Shown here piece by piece: positions 33,662 to 46,102 of a DNA stretch of 64,000 nucleotides (within the stretch, counting starts at the first letter, position 1; every line of letters begins with the position of its first letter). The DNA lies in assembly GCA_016584305.1 (NCBI GenBank), contig JACEEZ010018468.1, positions 16,001 to 80,000 on the forward strand, read 5' to 3'. Made by a program: the position numbers and the translations under genes. The DNA comes from Chionoecetes opilio (Eukaryota > Arthropoda > Malacostraca > Decapoda > Majidae). The notes beneath the pieces were generated by a model that saw only the letters and a program-made list of their open reading frames with translations, did not search any database and had not been told where the DNA came from.

Positions 33662-34158
33662 CAGTGGCGTCACCGCGGGGGGGCTAAGGGGGACTCAGCC
33701 CCCCCAAGTCAAGGATTCAGCCCCCCCAAATTGCTGCTAGTAGCCTGCTACCCAAAAACAATAAACAGGAATATTTATCCAATTTTCCATGCCAGAGCAA
33801 ATCCTTATTTTTCACACTTTTATAGAAAAATTGGTCTGATGTTTCATTTGAATGTTGAAATATGTTTGCTAACAAACCTTGAAATTACTAAGTATATTCT
33901 ATTATAGAGATATTAAATAAAAAATATAAATTATCAAATATAGTTAATATGGTATGATGCATGGTATAACTATTAATTTGTCATGTAATTAAAGCTTAAT
34001 TCCCCTTTCTTCTCTTTTTTGGGCCTCAAAATTACCCTGGAACTGATTAATTTTCAAAATTACCCCCCGACCCCCCAGCTGGATAGGCTCGCTGCGCTCG
34101 CCCATCACCACCCCGGTGCTAAAGCCCCCCCAAATTTTTGTTCCTGGTGACGCCACTG
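33662..34158. mobile_element. hAT-type MITE (CAGTGGCGTCACC termini)
   Basis: Starts CAGTGGCGTCACC and ends GGTGACGCCACTG, with a perfect 8-bp target duplication ACTGCAGC on both sides (33654-33661 and 34159-34166). CAGTG-type ends with an 8-bp duplication are diagnostic of hAT elements. The 497-bp interior has CCCCCC/GGGGGG-rich subterminal stretches and no transposase. Confidence 0.9.
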
Positions 34159-34551
34159 ACTGCAGCAGAAAAAACATATCTGGCAATATAGACCGCATGG
34201 AAATCAGGTGTTAGTGACTGGACCCATCATCTCCACGAGTGCCAGTCTGTGTCATTTTGTCTTCATCTGTATCATATTATGGCTATACATTAACAAATTA
34301 CAAAAATATCAACCGAGTGACGGCCTTGGTAACGACTACAAAGATTGCAGCTACGGTAGTGTTTTTTATCCTCCAGCCCGAAAGGCGATGAGCCGCTGTC
34401 TGTCGTCTCTCTCCCTTGGCCTTGGTCGCGCCAAAAAAACGAGTACAGTAAAACCCTTATAACTCGGCACGATAGGGGCTCTGGCCCTTGCCGAGTTATT
34501 CAATGTGCCGAGTTATTCAATGTCCTCCTCTGATATGGGTTATTAAAAAAA

Positions 34552-34596
<45 letters not shown>

Positions 34597-34611
34597 AAAT
34601 ACAGTACTGTA

Positions 34612-34802
34612 AAAGCATAAAAACTACACTTACCAATGAACGGGTAGAATGTGCTGGATTTGATATCAAACTCAGCACAAATAGCACACATGTACGCACC
34701 TGCATCCATCCTTGCCAGCACTTTCACCTTTTCCTGCAGGCTCAGGCTCTTCAATTTCATTCCCTTCCTGCTGGAGACACTCTTGCGTGATGGAGCTGAC
34801 AT
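34612..34802 (-). pseudogene. Tigger-like transposase N-terminus (CENP-B type HTH)
   Basis: From ATG at 34802: MSAPSRKSVSSRKGMKLKSL, then SLQEKVKVLARMDAGA and CAEFDIKSSTF. This matches the N-terminal CENP-B/psq-type helix-turn-helix of Tigger transposases, which binds the element ends. After about 60 codons the frame runs into the subterminal repeats and a poly-A tract. The DDE domain is absent. Confidence 0.7.
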
Positions 34803-35222
34803 CTTGATATACAGTACTGTATGATGTAATCCCAAAACACGTAAAATAGGTGGCAAATTAAGCAAAGATCAGGAACCAGTGCGTAGGCTGAGCCGTGTTT
34901 TTGTCGTCCAAGCACCGTCTTGGATTACGAAACCCAATCCAATAACACTTGCTGAAATGTGTGTTATACTACTCTGTGATATTGTTTGCAATGTTTTGCA
35001 TTGATTATTATTTCGGCTCTACAAGCTTGTTGTGTTTTTTGAAGCAGAAACCAATCCTTTTTCAATTTCGACAAAAAACGGAATTCGTATCCAAGACGGT
35101 GCTTTGACGACATAAACACGGCTCAGCAGCTGACAGCCTACACGCTGGTTCCCGACCTTTGCTTTACTTTGCCACCTATTTTACGTGTTTTGGGATTACA
35201 TCATACAGTACTGTATTTCAAG

Positions 35223-35369
35223 ATGTCAGCTCCATCACGCAAGGGTGTCTCCAGCAGGAAGGGAATGAAATTGAAGAGCCTGAGCTTGCAGGAAAAGATC
35301 AAAAGGACAAAAATACGACTTTATGCGACTGACGATATGCAGAGTGTAAGCGAAGAGATGCAGTTATAA
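35223..35369 (+). pseudogene. Second, plus-strand copy of the Tigger-like N-terminus
   Basis: ATG 35223 opens the same MSAPSRKGVSSRKGMK and SLSLQEKIK start as the minus-strand copy, then diverges and stops after 48 codons. The 5' flanks of both copies are also inverted matches (aatcccaaaacacgtaaaat at about 34830 against its complement at about 35180). Confidence 0.7.
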
Positions 35370-35477
35370 CATCAATATGCCGAGATACATTATTTTTTGC
35401 CAACTTTCTGTTTACATGTTCACAGAAGAGGTTGTAAGGGCATGATATGCCGAGTGAAAATCATGAGATGCAGTTTA

Positions 35478-35770
35478 GGTGAGGAGGTAGCAGAGTGGTT
35501 AGCGTCACCGAGTGGCGTTCTCGAAGACCCGAGTTCGATCCCGAGTGAGACCCATAAATCCACTTGAAATCTTTTTGCACCGTCGAGTGGCCTAAGAACA
35601 CCCACATGCCCTGTCCATTAACTCTACCTTCGACTGTGAGTGCATGGGAGGACACGGGGCGGCATGAGCCTCTAATCACAAGCGTCACTATAACAATCCT
35701 GCCTGCGCCACCACGGGCGAGGGCCAACCATCACAGCCCTCGAGTGAGCCTCCAGGGCCTATTATTCCAC
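35478..35770 (+). repeat. tRNA-derived SINE, full length
   Basis: The head has Pol III promoter boxes: A-box-like TAGCAGAGTGG (35488-35498) and B-box-like GAGTTCGATCC (35531-35541), spaced as in a tRNA with a long variable arm. A unique body follows (tgtccattaactctacct to ccctcgagtgagcctcc), then a (TG)n and poly-A tail. The body also occurs, without head, at 4219-4370. No isoacceptor was assigned with confidence; serine-like is a guess. Confidence 0.75.
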
Positions 35771-35804
35771 CCCTGGAGCTCACTGCCTACATGTGCTATG
35801 GGCA

Positions 35805-35809
<5 letters not shown>

Positions 35810-35854
<45 letters not shown>

Positions 35855-35861
35855 AAAAAAT

Positions 35862-35917
<56 letters not shown>
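35810..35917. repeat. (GT)n and (A)n tracts at the SINE tail
   Basis: About 19 GT units (35811-35850), then ATAAAAAAATTATT and about 48 A residues. Confidence 0.95.
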
Positions 35918-35918
<1 letters not shown>

Positions 35919-36969
35919 TAAGTCTTTGCCATGCCGAGTTATATCAAATTCCGAGTTATACAGTGCCGAGTTATAAGGGTTTTACTGTAGTGAAATTTGA
36001 AACCGTCTATACTTGCAGATACAAGGCATAAAACAACGCTGAAGCAGGGTAGATTATACAGTCATGATATAAACTACTGTGTATCATCTTCAGGGGCACA
36101 TTCACAGCAGTAGTGATGCTATAATTCGTAATATTTGGCGCCTGGCGACATCACTGCCGGTGGCGTCTAGTGTTATCTGCGGTAGACATATCTCAATGTT
36201 CTGTACTTTACCAGAACACTCTTGATGTATTCATGGACACCAGAAATCGGTAACTGGTGGCGAAATATTACATCTAAAATGAAAAAACAGCAAAAAACTC
36301 ACCTCAAAATTTAGCCGCGGGTCATTCGTTTAAATCCCCCTCAGCTGTGCGCTCCCATTTTCTCTAATACATATTAGAGGGATACCATTCTAAACCTATA
36401 AATGTGGTCATGAGAGCGTCTGTACCTTGGAGGAAGTCCAATACTACCTCCATGGTCTGTACGATATCCTTGTGTACTGTACAGTTCCTCCCTAACTCAC
36501 CCTACATTACAACGGTCCAGTTTACCCCGCGAGTGTTTTTGTCACCGGGGTATATATGAACCAAAACTGAGCATTGATCATAAGAAAATGAGACAAGACA
36601 GAGCATTTCTGATATTTTCATGTTAAAGTGGAGGAAAAGCACTCTATATACGCTTACTTACAAGGAGATACTCCGTCTCGTCTTTGCGTCCCATGAAAGT
36701 TCGCCAAATCAGCTGATTTTTTATACAAACTTCGCTGACACTTTTTTTTGCTGTCATTTTACTCATTTTCTTTTTTGGTTCCTGGGTTCAGTTACATATC
36801 AATATTTATATTCATATTAATATTAGAAATGTAAAAATGGTTGTTTTACTACATGGGATATTCAAAACTGTTACCCTCTTATTTATATAGAAACAAACAC
36901 CAAAGCAAAGATAGCGGTCCGAATAGAACCGGTCCGTTGGAAGGACCGAGTTACCCCGGTCGGCACTAC

Positions 36970-39584
36970 ATGTAATTGACATACGGTACTGTCAGTGTAT
37001 ATGGCAACAGCCACATGTCTGTGAATGAGGACAGATAATGGAGTATGTACTGTAGTACATATTTAGGGCAAATCTTTTTTAATCCAGACAAATTATTACT
37101 CCCACAAGGGTCAGGAACCAATAATGGCTTATGGTTAATAGTTAATATAATGTGACCCCTCATATTGTCAGTCAAAAATGCATCCCAGTCACAAATTCAT
37201 AATAAAGGTAAGGCGAGATACTGCTTGTAAACTTTTCTGGTATATGTGATGTAACTAAATTCACCAAAATGCATTCAGTTTATCATTACATGTTAGTATA
37301 GGATTACATTCATTAACTGAGAAGTTTGTAGAACCATCTCTCTGTCAGTGAATAGGTGGCATTTCCTTAGAAGGTTAGAGTCACAAAGGAGAAATTTGTG
37401 CAGAGGTTAGTAACACAGGTTCCAATGGAGTTGGCACCACACACTATAGGCACAGAAAGGAAAGGTAGGATTGGGCAAGCATTAGTTTAACCCCCATACA
37501 TCATAGAAGCAATATTATCACCTTGGTGGAAAGGTTGGGTTAGCATTAGTGAAAACAACTCTTCAACTTACTCTTCTGGAACTCTTATTCTCTTTCTCTC
37601 TCAATTTCCATCTTTTACACACTCTTCCAAACCTGAGAAAAAAAAGAAAACAATCCCGTATTACAGTTTCTCAAAGGTGAAGGCCATACTGTTGGGAGTA
37701 GGTTTACAAGTGCATCATGATGTGTACATTTCTTGAGTCACTTGTTCACTTAAAGCACTCCACATTACATATGAAGCATTCAATAAAAAAATTACTTAGA
37801 AAGTGAGTTGGGCTATGGTGCAGGAAGTCCACAATGTAGACAGGTGTGCTGCAGTGGCTAAAGAGGGAAGAAAGGAAGACATGCTTAGCAATGATCCCAG
37901 CAATGACAGAAACAAGCTCCGAAGGGATTCCTGGAAGGAAATGTACAAGAAAATGTACATTAACATGTAGAGGCATTGTTGGCGTTATAGGTAGTTAGGA
38001 TGTGTCTGATTGAAAAAGATACTTAAATTGCCATTGCACCCTGGTAACCGAATGTTGCATCATGATAGATAAATACATGACATGTAAGCTCTATATCAAT
38101 TCGACACACAAGTCCTACCTACCTATAACGATAACAGCATAGTTGTGCAAGCAAAGGTATCACTGTATATACATGAACTATGAGGTGCTCGAAAAGTCTG
38201 AGGGCAACAAATTCTTTCTTCAATCCAATAGCTGTTGCTGCCTTCATCTGCATTGAGAACACCACCCATGAGTTCAGGAGAGAGAGAGAGAGCGAGAGCG
38301 AGAGAGAGAGAATTATAAAAACATGTAAAATTATGATGGCAAATAATATTGCCATTACATTTTTTATAAGCTTTTAAGAGCCTGACACATTCAAACACAC
38401 TTGTACAATAAAATATTATAAAACAACCATCAAAGGAATACTATATCCATCATTATTATCTTAATCTCACAATACATACCATTTCCTGCATTCTGAAGGC
38501 GATGTTCACCCACTAAATCCACTGGTCCTTTCATCCCTGCTGGTCAAGCGTTGGTAATTTTGACAACCAGTGCCACCAGCGCCTCAGTTCTGGGGACGTT
38601 CCACATACCAAAGTCACGACTCCCCCATGATGTGATGGATCTGCGAGAAGCATTCATAAGTGTTATGTCTCATAGAAGTGATCAGTATTTTTTTTTTTAA
38701 AGTAAACATAATTCATGGCCCGAGCAAAAAATAAACGTAATCATCCACTTTAAGCAAAAAAAATTACTCACGCGTTACTCAGGTTAGGTTAGTTTACTGC
38801 TCTATTGAGGAAAAGAATGTGCTGACTGATTGAGGGTTAAAAAATATCTTCATGATAAAAAAACATAAAATAAGTCACATAACGGGTGATATTTTCCGCA
38901 ACAAGGAGGGTTCCCTAAAACCAATCTTTACCCTAATTCATCATTGAAAAGCAACTAAACCCATTGTTTGCAATAAATAATTCAGTAAAGCTAATTTAAT
39001 GTACCTTGAATAAAATGTCCATGCATACAATCATCAGCACTCTGCAGTGTATCAAGCACCATGCTGCATCCTGGTCTGCGGCAGTGGTAGATGCTTTATA
39101 AAAAAGAGAAAGAACAAAATTAAATGGTAAAGAACATTTCTGCGTCGTTGAGTTCTAAGTTGGTGTTTTGCCGTGAATTCCTATCAGCGACAATTCCATG
39201 AACATTCCACGGTATTTCAAAACAAAGTTGTTGTTTTTATTTCGGTAATATTTCGATGTTGCAAATTTACGGTAACTGGAAATTTCAGTACCTTTAGACT
39301 ATTAATTTAAGGTTTTCCTCGACTTACAGGTAATTGTATATGTGGGATGTGAATGGCGGAGGAATACAACATTTAATTATTAGTAGCTGTGTGGCCTGCC
39401 TTTTCGGTAAACCCCGTACGTACCTCTAACATGGCGCAGTAACAGGCGCTAACCCGACCTATCTGTGACCCAGCAACGACAGTATTGACCTCAGACACAG
39501 TACTTGACCTGTTAAACAAAGGCCATGACCTCCCCAGTACCCCATTGACCTCCGACGATGTATTTGACCTATGACCTGACCTAA
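36970..39584. other. No gene recognised; mostly unique sequence
   Basis: AT-rich sequence with a short (GA)n tract at 38279-38309 and one ggttaggttagttt motif near 38780. Frames are under 95 codons and have no recognised motifs. This is the longest stretch in the window with little visible repeat structure, so undetected exons or regulatory DNA could lie here. Confidence 0.4.
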
Positions 39585-39599
39585 CTAACGGTGTGCTGC

Positions 39600-39835
39600 G
39601 ATGAAGAACAGTAGGGGGAGGTGGTGTGGGTGTAGGGGGGGGTTGGGGTAGCAGTAGAAATGGTAGTAGTGGTATGGGGTTTTCTGAGAGACAAAGAGGA
39701 GTAGGAAAGGGAGAAAAGTGGATGAGAGGAGGAAGAGGAGGAGGAGGGGATGGTATGTAGATGGGACAAGGAAGAGGAAGAGGAGGAGGAGGAAGGAATC
39801 CTCTTCCTTCCTCCTCCAGGGTACCAGGGTACCAG
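39600..39835. repeat. Purine-rich low-complexity tract
   Basis: GGTGG, GGGGTAG and GGAGGA-type strings, with the direct repeat gggtaccagggtaccagg at its end. Confidence 0.6.
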
Positions 39836-39977
39836 GAAAGACCAGGGCCGGTATTACCAAAGAGATCATAGTTAAGAACGTTTATCATAGCTGGACAAAA
39901 TGGCCCATTTTAGTCACAACTGGCTGGCGGATATCATAAATTGTGGGGGGACTATCACAAACCGCGCGGGAGGCTAA

Positions 39978-40255
39978 AGGCCGGTTCCCATCAGCCCGCT
40001 TGTACGGCCGTCTTACAACAACACCGCTCAACAATGACGTCACTATCATCACCGCTTGAGTGGTATTTGTGGTAACTGGGCACAGTTGGCAACTCCGCTC
40101 GAGCGGACACCGCCGAGCGGGAGAGATGACTTGAATTTAACTTTGTACGGCGGCCGTACAGCGGTACGGCGGTGCGGTAGACTTTGTTGTGACGTCATTG
40201 TGACGTCTTTGTTGTTGTATGGCGGCCGTACAAGCGGGAAGGTGGGAACCGGGCT
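39978..40255. mobile_element. PIF/Harbinger-type MITE nested in the element
   Basis: Ends AGGCCGGTTCCCA and TGGGAACCGGGCT are inverted repeats flanked by TAA on both sides (39975-39977 and 40256-40258), the 3-bp duplication typical of PIF/Harbinger. The arms extend through cccgcttgtacggccg. 278 bp, non-coding. Confidence 0.75.
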
Positions 40256-40385
40256 TAAGAGTGGGTTCACCGAGTTCTAGCGCGACTATGATAACGGCTC
40301 CGCGACTATGATAAACTTTCCAGCTGTTAACAGGGCTGAGACACAATAACAGCCTCAGTGAAGGAATATTCGCCCACATAGGGAT

Positions 40386-40574
40386 GTGTTGAGTGAGCTA
40401 AGTGATGCACAGCTGATTAGGAAATACCGAGTAGACCGTGTGAGGGCATATTGTTTCTCACCAACTTTGTACAAACAGCTTTTAGATCGAAAACATCGCC
40501 ATCTGGCAACTCTGTTTCGTGTTTACACAGATACTGCTCAACGGTACATCTATATGCTTTATTTTCGGGAATGA
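40386..40574 (+). pseudogene. HARBI1-like transposase N-terminus
   Basis: A 62-codon frame begins MLSELSDAQLIRKYRVDRVR. The L-S-D-x-x-[IL]-I-R-[RK]-Y-R-x-D-R pattern is characteristic of the N-terminus of PIF/Harbinger transposases and HARBI1. RKHRHLATLFRVYTDTA may correspond to the following R-x-H-A-L helix. The DDE catalytic domain is missing. Confidence 0.6.
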
Positions 40575-40852
40575 ATTACTACATTACTCTGTGTCACTGC
40601 CCTAAACATGTTATAAACATAAGGGAAGAAGTATGAACCCATAAAACGTGGTCAAAGGATGAATTTACTGATTATATAACCATTTTAAAGAAACAATTAC
40701 ACTATATATTTAGCAGACGCCTATGATAAACAATTGTGCTAGATTCCAAACTTATGATAAATGGCGTATGATAAAAATGTATCATATCCAAGAGTTATGA
40801 TAAATATTTGTCATAGCTATGATTAAGTTTTGGTAATACCGGCCCAGGGTAC

Positions 40853-41571
<719 letters not shown>

Positions 41572-41574
41572 TTC

Positions 41575-41840
41575 TTTCTTTCTCATCTACTATTTCTTCT
41601 CCCTCCTCCTCTTCCTTCTCCCTCTTTATCCTCCACACGATGAAAATATTCACGATAATATCACATACTGGCTATGATGTGTATATATGTAGGCTATATA
41701 TATGTGTGTGTCTACAATATTCTACATACACACACACACACACACATCATAGCCATTTATGTGATATTATCGTGAATTTTTTCATTCGTGCGGAGGATGA
41801 AGAGGGAGAAGGAAGAGAAGGGAAAAGGGAAATAGATGAA
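41575..41840. repeat. GA-flanked palindromic unit 1
   Basis: tcctccacacgatgaaaata...atatcacatactggctatga is inverted at 41745-41800 (catcatagccatttatgtga...gtgcggaggatga). The centre holds TA and CA microsatellites. CT-rich sequence lies on the left and GA-rich on the right, so the whole tract is a giant inverted repeat. Confidence 0.85.
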
Positions 41841-41855
41841 AAAAAAAAGGGAAAG

Positions 41856-41945
<90 letters not shown>

Positions 41946-41984
41946 GAGAGAGATGAGAGAGAGAGAGGGGAGAGAGGAGAGGAG

Positions 41985-42034
<50 letters not shown>

Positions 42035-42049
42035 GGGAGGGGAGAGAAG

Positions 42050-42146
<97 letters not shown>

Positions 42147-42428
42147 AAAGGAGAGAGAAAGGAGAGAAAGGAGAAAAAAAAAGGAGATAAAGGAGAGATT
42201 AAGGAGAGAGAGAGAGAAGAGAGAGAGGAGAGGGGAAGGGGAGAGAGAGAGAGAGAGGAGAGGGGGAGGAGAGAGAGAGAGAGGGGAGAGAGAGAGGAGG
42301 GGAGAGAGAGAGAGAGAATTTGGTATTAATATAGGAAAGAAGAGATAAGGGGAAAGGTGATAAGGAAGATTTTACCGCCACCACATCCTCTCCAGAGAAG
42401 AAAGGAGAGAGAGAAGAGAGAGAGAGAG

Positions 42429-42463
<35 letters not shown>

Positions 42464-42574
42464 AGAGAGAGAGAGAATGGAGACGAGAGAGAGAGAGAGG
42501 AGAGAGAAAAGAGAGAGAGAGAGAAGGAAAGGAAGGAGAGAGAGAAGGGAGAGGAAGGAAGTTTATTCTCTCTC

Positions 42575-42800
42575 CTTTCTTTCTTTTCATCTACTTTTTC
42601 TTCTCTCTCCTCCTCCTCTTCCTCTTCATCCTCCACACGATGAAAATATTCACGATATCACATACTGGCTATGATGTGTATATATATATAGCCTACATAT
42701 TTTACACATCATAGCCAGTATGTGATATTATCGTGAATATTTTTATCGTGTGGAGGATGAAGAGGAAAAAGGGAAGAAGAGGGAGAAGAATAGTAGATGA
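42575..42800. repeat. GA-flanked palindromic unit 2
   Basis: The same palindrome as unit 1 with a shorter centre (tgtgtatatatatatagcct), again CT-rich on the left and GA-rich on the right. Confidence 0.85.
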
Positions 42801-43700
42801 AAAAGAAAGAAAGAAAGAAAGGAGAGAGAGAAGAGAGAGAGATGGAGAGATGAGAGCGAGAGAGAGAGAGGAGTGAGAGAGAGAGAGCGAGAGAGAGAGA
42901 GAGAAGATGAGGGAGAGAGAGGGGAGAGATATAGAGAGAGAAGGAGAGAGAAGGGAAAGGAAGGGGGAGAGAGAGATAGAGGAGAGATGAGAGAGAGAGA
43001 GGAGAGGGAGAGAGATGAGAGAGGCAGAGATGAGAGAGGAAGGAGAGAGAGATGAGAGAGCGAGAAAGGAGAGAGAGAAGGAAAGGAGGGAGGAGACGAG
43101 AGAGAGACGGAGTAGGAGAGAGAGAGGATGAGAGAGATGAGAGAGAAGAGAGAGAGAAAACGAGAGTGAGGAGAGGAGGAGAGAGAGAGAGAGAGAGATG
43201 AGCGATAGCGAGAAAGGATGAGAGGAAGGAAGGAAGGGAGAGAGAGAGAGAGGAGAGAGAGGAGCGGATGAGAGAGAGAGGAGAGAGAGAGATGAGAGAA
43301 GAGAGCGCGAGAGGAGCAGAGAGAGAGAAGAGAGGAGAGAGGAGAGGAGAGAGAGAGTGAGAGAGAGCAGAGGAGACGAGAGAGAGAGAAGAGCGACGAG
43401 AGAGAGAGAGAGAGAGAGAGACGAGTGAGATCCTCCCAGAAAGGAGAGAGAGAAGGGAAAGGAAGGGGAGGGAGAGACAGAGAGAGAGAGAGAGGATGAG
43501 AGCAGAGAGAGAGAGAGAGAGCGAGAGAGAGCGAGAGAGAGGATGAGAGAGAGAGGAGAGAGCAGAGACGGGAGAGAGAGAGAGAGAGAGAAGGGAAAGG
43601 ACGGGGAGAGAGCGAGAGAGAGAGAGAGGAGAGACGAGAGAGAGAGAGGAGAGGCGAGAGAGAGAGAGAGAGAGAGACGAGAGAGAAGGAGGAGACGAGC

Positions 43701-43753
<53 letters not shown>

Positions 43754-43918
43754 GAGAGCGAGAAAGGAGGAGAAGGGAAAGGAATGGGAGAGAGAGAGGA
43801 GAGCGGAGAGAGAAGAGAGGAGAGAAGACGGAGAGAGAGAGAGAAGGATGAGAGAGGAGGAGAGATTGATGAGAGAGAGAAGAGAGAGAGAGATATATGA
43901 GAGAAAGGAGAGTGAAAG

Positions 43919-44054
43919 GAAAGCACGTGTTAGCCCACACGCCGGGTTTTGGGGTCGGTGCACCCAAAACACCTTGGTCAACCGTCCAAGGACCTCGAGC
44001 TTAAGTTTACTTCCTCGTTCCATACCGGGGCCCTTTTAAAAACCANCCCGAAAA
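43919..44054. other. Unplaced sequence ending at a single N
   Basis: The sequence following the GA complex matches nothing else in the window and contains N at 44046. It may be poor-quality contig-end sequence. Confidence 0.4.
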
Positions 44055-44145
44055 CGACCCATGTATGTACAAAAAAACTCAAAATCAGTGTACAAACAAC
44101 TAACAAACTGGGTACGAACTTGTGAAACTCCCTGTAACCGATAAA
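44055..44145. repeat. Fragment of TTTCGTAC-type MITE
   Basis: gtatgtacaaaaaaactcaa...gtgtacaaacaactaacaaa matches the right half of the copies at 4557-4790 and 44340-44563. Confidence 0.6.
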
Positions 44146-44339
44146 ACAAATCTTTACCCTTACCCTGTACAGCCAGAGTTGATGACAGACTGCAACGCAT
44201 CATCACATTGTTGGGTTGAATCCTCCTCCTCCATAGTGGCGAGTGGTGGTGGTGATGGTGGTGACAGGTAGTTATGGTGATAGGTAGTGGTAGCTGAAAA
44301 AATAGGAAAAAAATATATAAATCAACTGTAATTCTGAAA

Positions 44340-44563
44340 GGTGCACAGTCAGTTCGTACACAAGTTGTTTTGTACATCAAAAAGTTGTTTCATAGTCTAT
44401 ATGAAACCATAGTCGTTTCGTACACTCAGCTCAGAGTTGAACTTGATTACTAGAGATACGGAACGACACCAGGTATGTACGAAAAAACTCAAAATTAGTG
44501 TATGAAAAAACTAACAAAACCTGGGTACGAAACAACTTGTGTACGAAACTCCCTGTAACCTTC
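44340..44563. mobile_element. TTTCGTAC-type MITE, full copy
   Basis: Ends ttcgtacacaagttgtt and aacaacttgtgtacgaa are perfect inverted repeats. The internal order (atatgaaaccata, cgtttcgtacactc, gacaccaggtatgtacg) matches the copy at 4557-4790. Confidence 0.75.
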
Positions 44564-44955
44564 TGAAATGAGCATACTCGCTAATTATAAACTAAAATAA
44601 ACTAAACTAAACTACCACCACCGCAGATCTTTAGACATTTACAAGCAGAATACAGCCGCCGTGCCTTTACCCGCGGACTCGGGGGTTACCGAGCCGTATC
44701 TTCAGCTGTGGTATGACGTGTACTGCCAGCTTGTTCATGGATAATAAGGTACACCAAGCAACATCATATCCCGGTTATCCCCGTATTCCATCTTTCCCTT
44801 ACCCCGCCAGCCCAAACCCTATAACTATCACCTCTCCCGCCTCTCACACAACCCCGCCAGCCTCCACAACCTCACCACACCACTATCAAACCTCCATACT
44901 CCACCCTATGCCTAAATAAACCACAATAAACTTATAATAAAGGCGTATTACCTCA
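44564..44955. other. No gene recognised
   Basis: A 68-codon frame at 44713-44919 is Pro/Ser/Thr-rich with no motif. CCACAATAAA-type A/T sequence ends the stretch. Confidence 0.4.
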
Positions 44956-44959
44956 AAAC

Positions 44960-45801
44960 GTAGCGGTGGACGGCCTGGCCTGGAGCTGAGCGGAGCATTC
45001 AAAGGTTCAAACGCCACCGGCCCAGCGGCCGGCCAGCGGCCATCAAAACAAGGGTTTCCACTTGCCTCAGGCTCACGAAATTTATTATCTGTAAATCAAT
45101 GTACAGAATTTGAAAAATGTATTCCTTTTATGTGTAAACATTCTAAAACAACAGTTATATGATGATATTGATGTAGTATTGTATCAGTGGTGATAACCAG
45201 CGGCTACTTGACGTAAGACCTCCGTACCAGCAGGCCCGCTGCGGTGTATATTTGAAGTGCACAAGAAAATATTAAGTTCTGCAGCATGTTCCCCTTCATA
45301 AACATGAACATGTTGAAGTTTTCATCAGACAGGGAGCTCCTCTTGGCCCTGTTGATGTCCTTGCCTTGCTTCCCGCAGCACATGATGCGGGCGGGAGTTT
45401 ACTGCTGAATCATCATAACATTATTGTACCTCTGATGAAAACTTCAACATGTTCATGTTTATGAAGGGGAACATGCTGCAGAACTTAATATTTTCTTGTG
45501 CACTTCAAATATACACCGTAGCGGGCCTGCTGGTACGGAGGTCTTACGTCAAGTAGCCGCTGGTTATCACCATTCTGATGCAATACTACATCAATATCAT
45601 CATATAACTGTTGTTTTAGAATGTTTACACATAAAAGGAATAATTTTTTCAAATTCTGTACATTGATTTACAAATAATAAATTTTCCTCTCTGAAAATAC
45701 ACCAGCGGCACTACGGAGGGCATCGGGAGGCAACGTTGCCGCTGGTGGCCGCCGTTCGCCGCTCTAATGCCTACGTAGGCCCGCCGGTGGTGGTTAGCTG
45801 G
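44960..45801. mobile_element. CCCAGC-type element with 250-bp fold-back arms
   Basis: Arms 45078-45329 and 45432-45685 are near-perfect inverted repeats (e.g. tcaatgtacagaatttg... with ...caaattctgtacattga), around a loop of about 100 bp. The right tip ends GGTGGTTAGCTGGG at 45801, the family terminus also seen at 10913 (inverted) and 52424. The left tip is diverged (from about 44965) and its exact end is uncertain. No coding capacity. Confidence 0.75.
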
Positions 45802-45807
45802 GTACTG

Positions 45808-45825
45808 ATATCACTACTACTACTA

Positions 45826-45864
<39 letters not shown>

Positions 45865-46070
45865 GCTATCACTACTACTACTTCTACTACTACAACCACT
45901 ACTACTACTACTGCTACTACTACTACTAATACTACCACTACTATTATCACTACCACTACTACAACCACTACTACTATCACTGCTACTAGTACTAACTACT
46001 ACTACTACTACTGCTATATCACTACTACTACTTCTACTACTGCTGCCACTACTACAACCACTACTATTAT

Positions 46071-46102
<32 letters not shown>

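Larger units (their letters stand above)
34446..35987. mobile_element. Tigger/pogo-like fold-back element with SINE
   Basis: It starts CAGTAAAACCCTTATAACTC and ends GAGTTATAAGGGTTTTACTG, flanked by TA (34444-34445 and 35988-35989). GCCGAGTTAT motifs repeat near both ends. The left third carries a minus-strand transposase N-terminus and the right third a plus-strand copy of the same segment, so the element is an internally rearranged, non-coding derivative. It contains a tRNA-derived SINE, a GT tract and a poly-A tract. Confidence 0.85.
34243..36182 (+). mobile_element. CCGTAGATAAC-type MITE interrupted by a Tigger-like element
   Basis: Its left part (tgtgtcattttgtcttcatc ... caaattacaaaaatatcaac, 34250-34317) and right part (tgaaatttgaaaccg at about 35992 to GTTATCTGCGG at 36172-36182) match consecutive segments of the intact copy at 22457-22935. 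The Tigger-like element sits between them. The left terminus is missing. Confidence 0.7.
39842..40852 (+). mobile_element. PIF/Harbinger-like element (GGGCCGGTATTACCAAA termini)
   Basis: Left end GGGCCGGTATTACCAAA (near 39844) is the inverted complement of TTTGGTAATACCGGCCC (ending near 40846). 'atcatagttaa' and 'tatgataa' motifs repeat inside both ends. The interior contains a HARBI1-like N-terminal fragment and another MITE. The TSD could not be fixed because the flanks are repetitive. The superfamily call rests on the coding remnant. Confidence 0.6.

Noticed and set aside
35478..35555. A functional tRNA gene
   Set aside because: A and B boxes are present, but the sequence continues into a SINE body with A-rich tail, and the body recurs at 4219-4370. 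It is a SINE head.
42702..44023. Frames of more than 400 codons on the minus strand
   Set aside because: Three overlapping phases are all open because the sequence is interrupted GA/CT repeat, so length carries no coding evidence.
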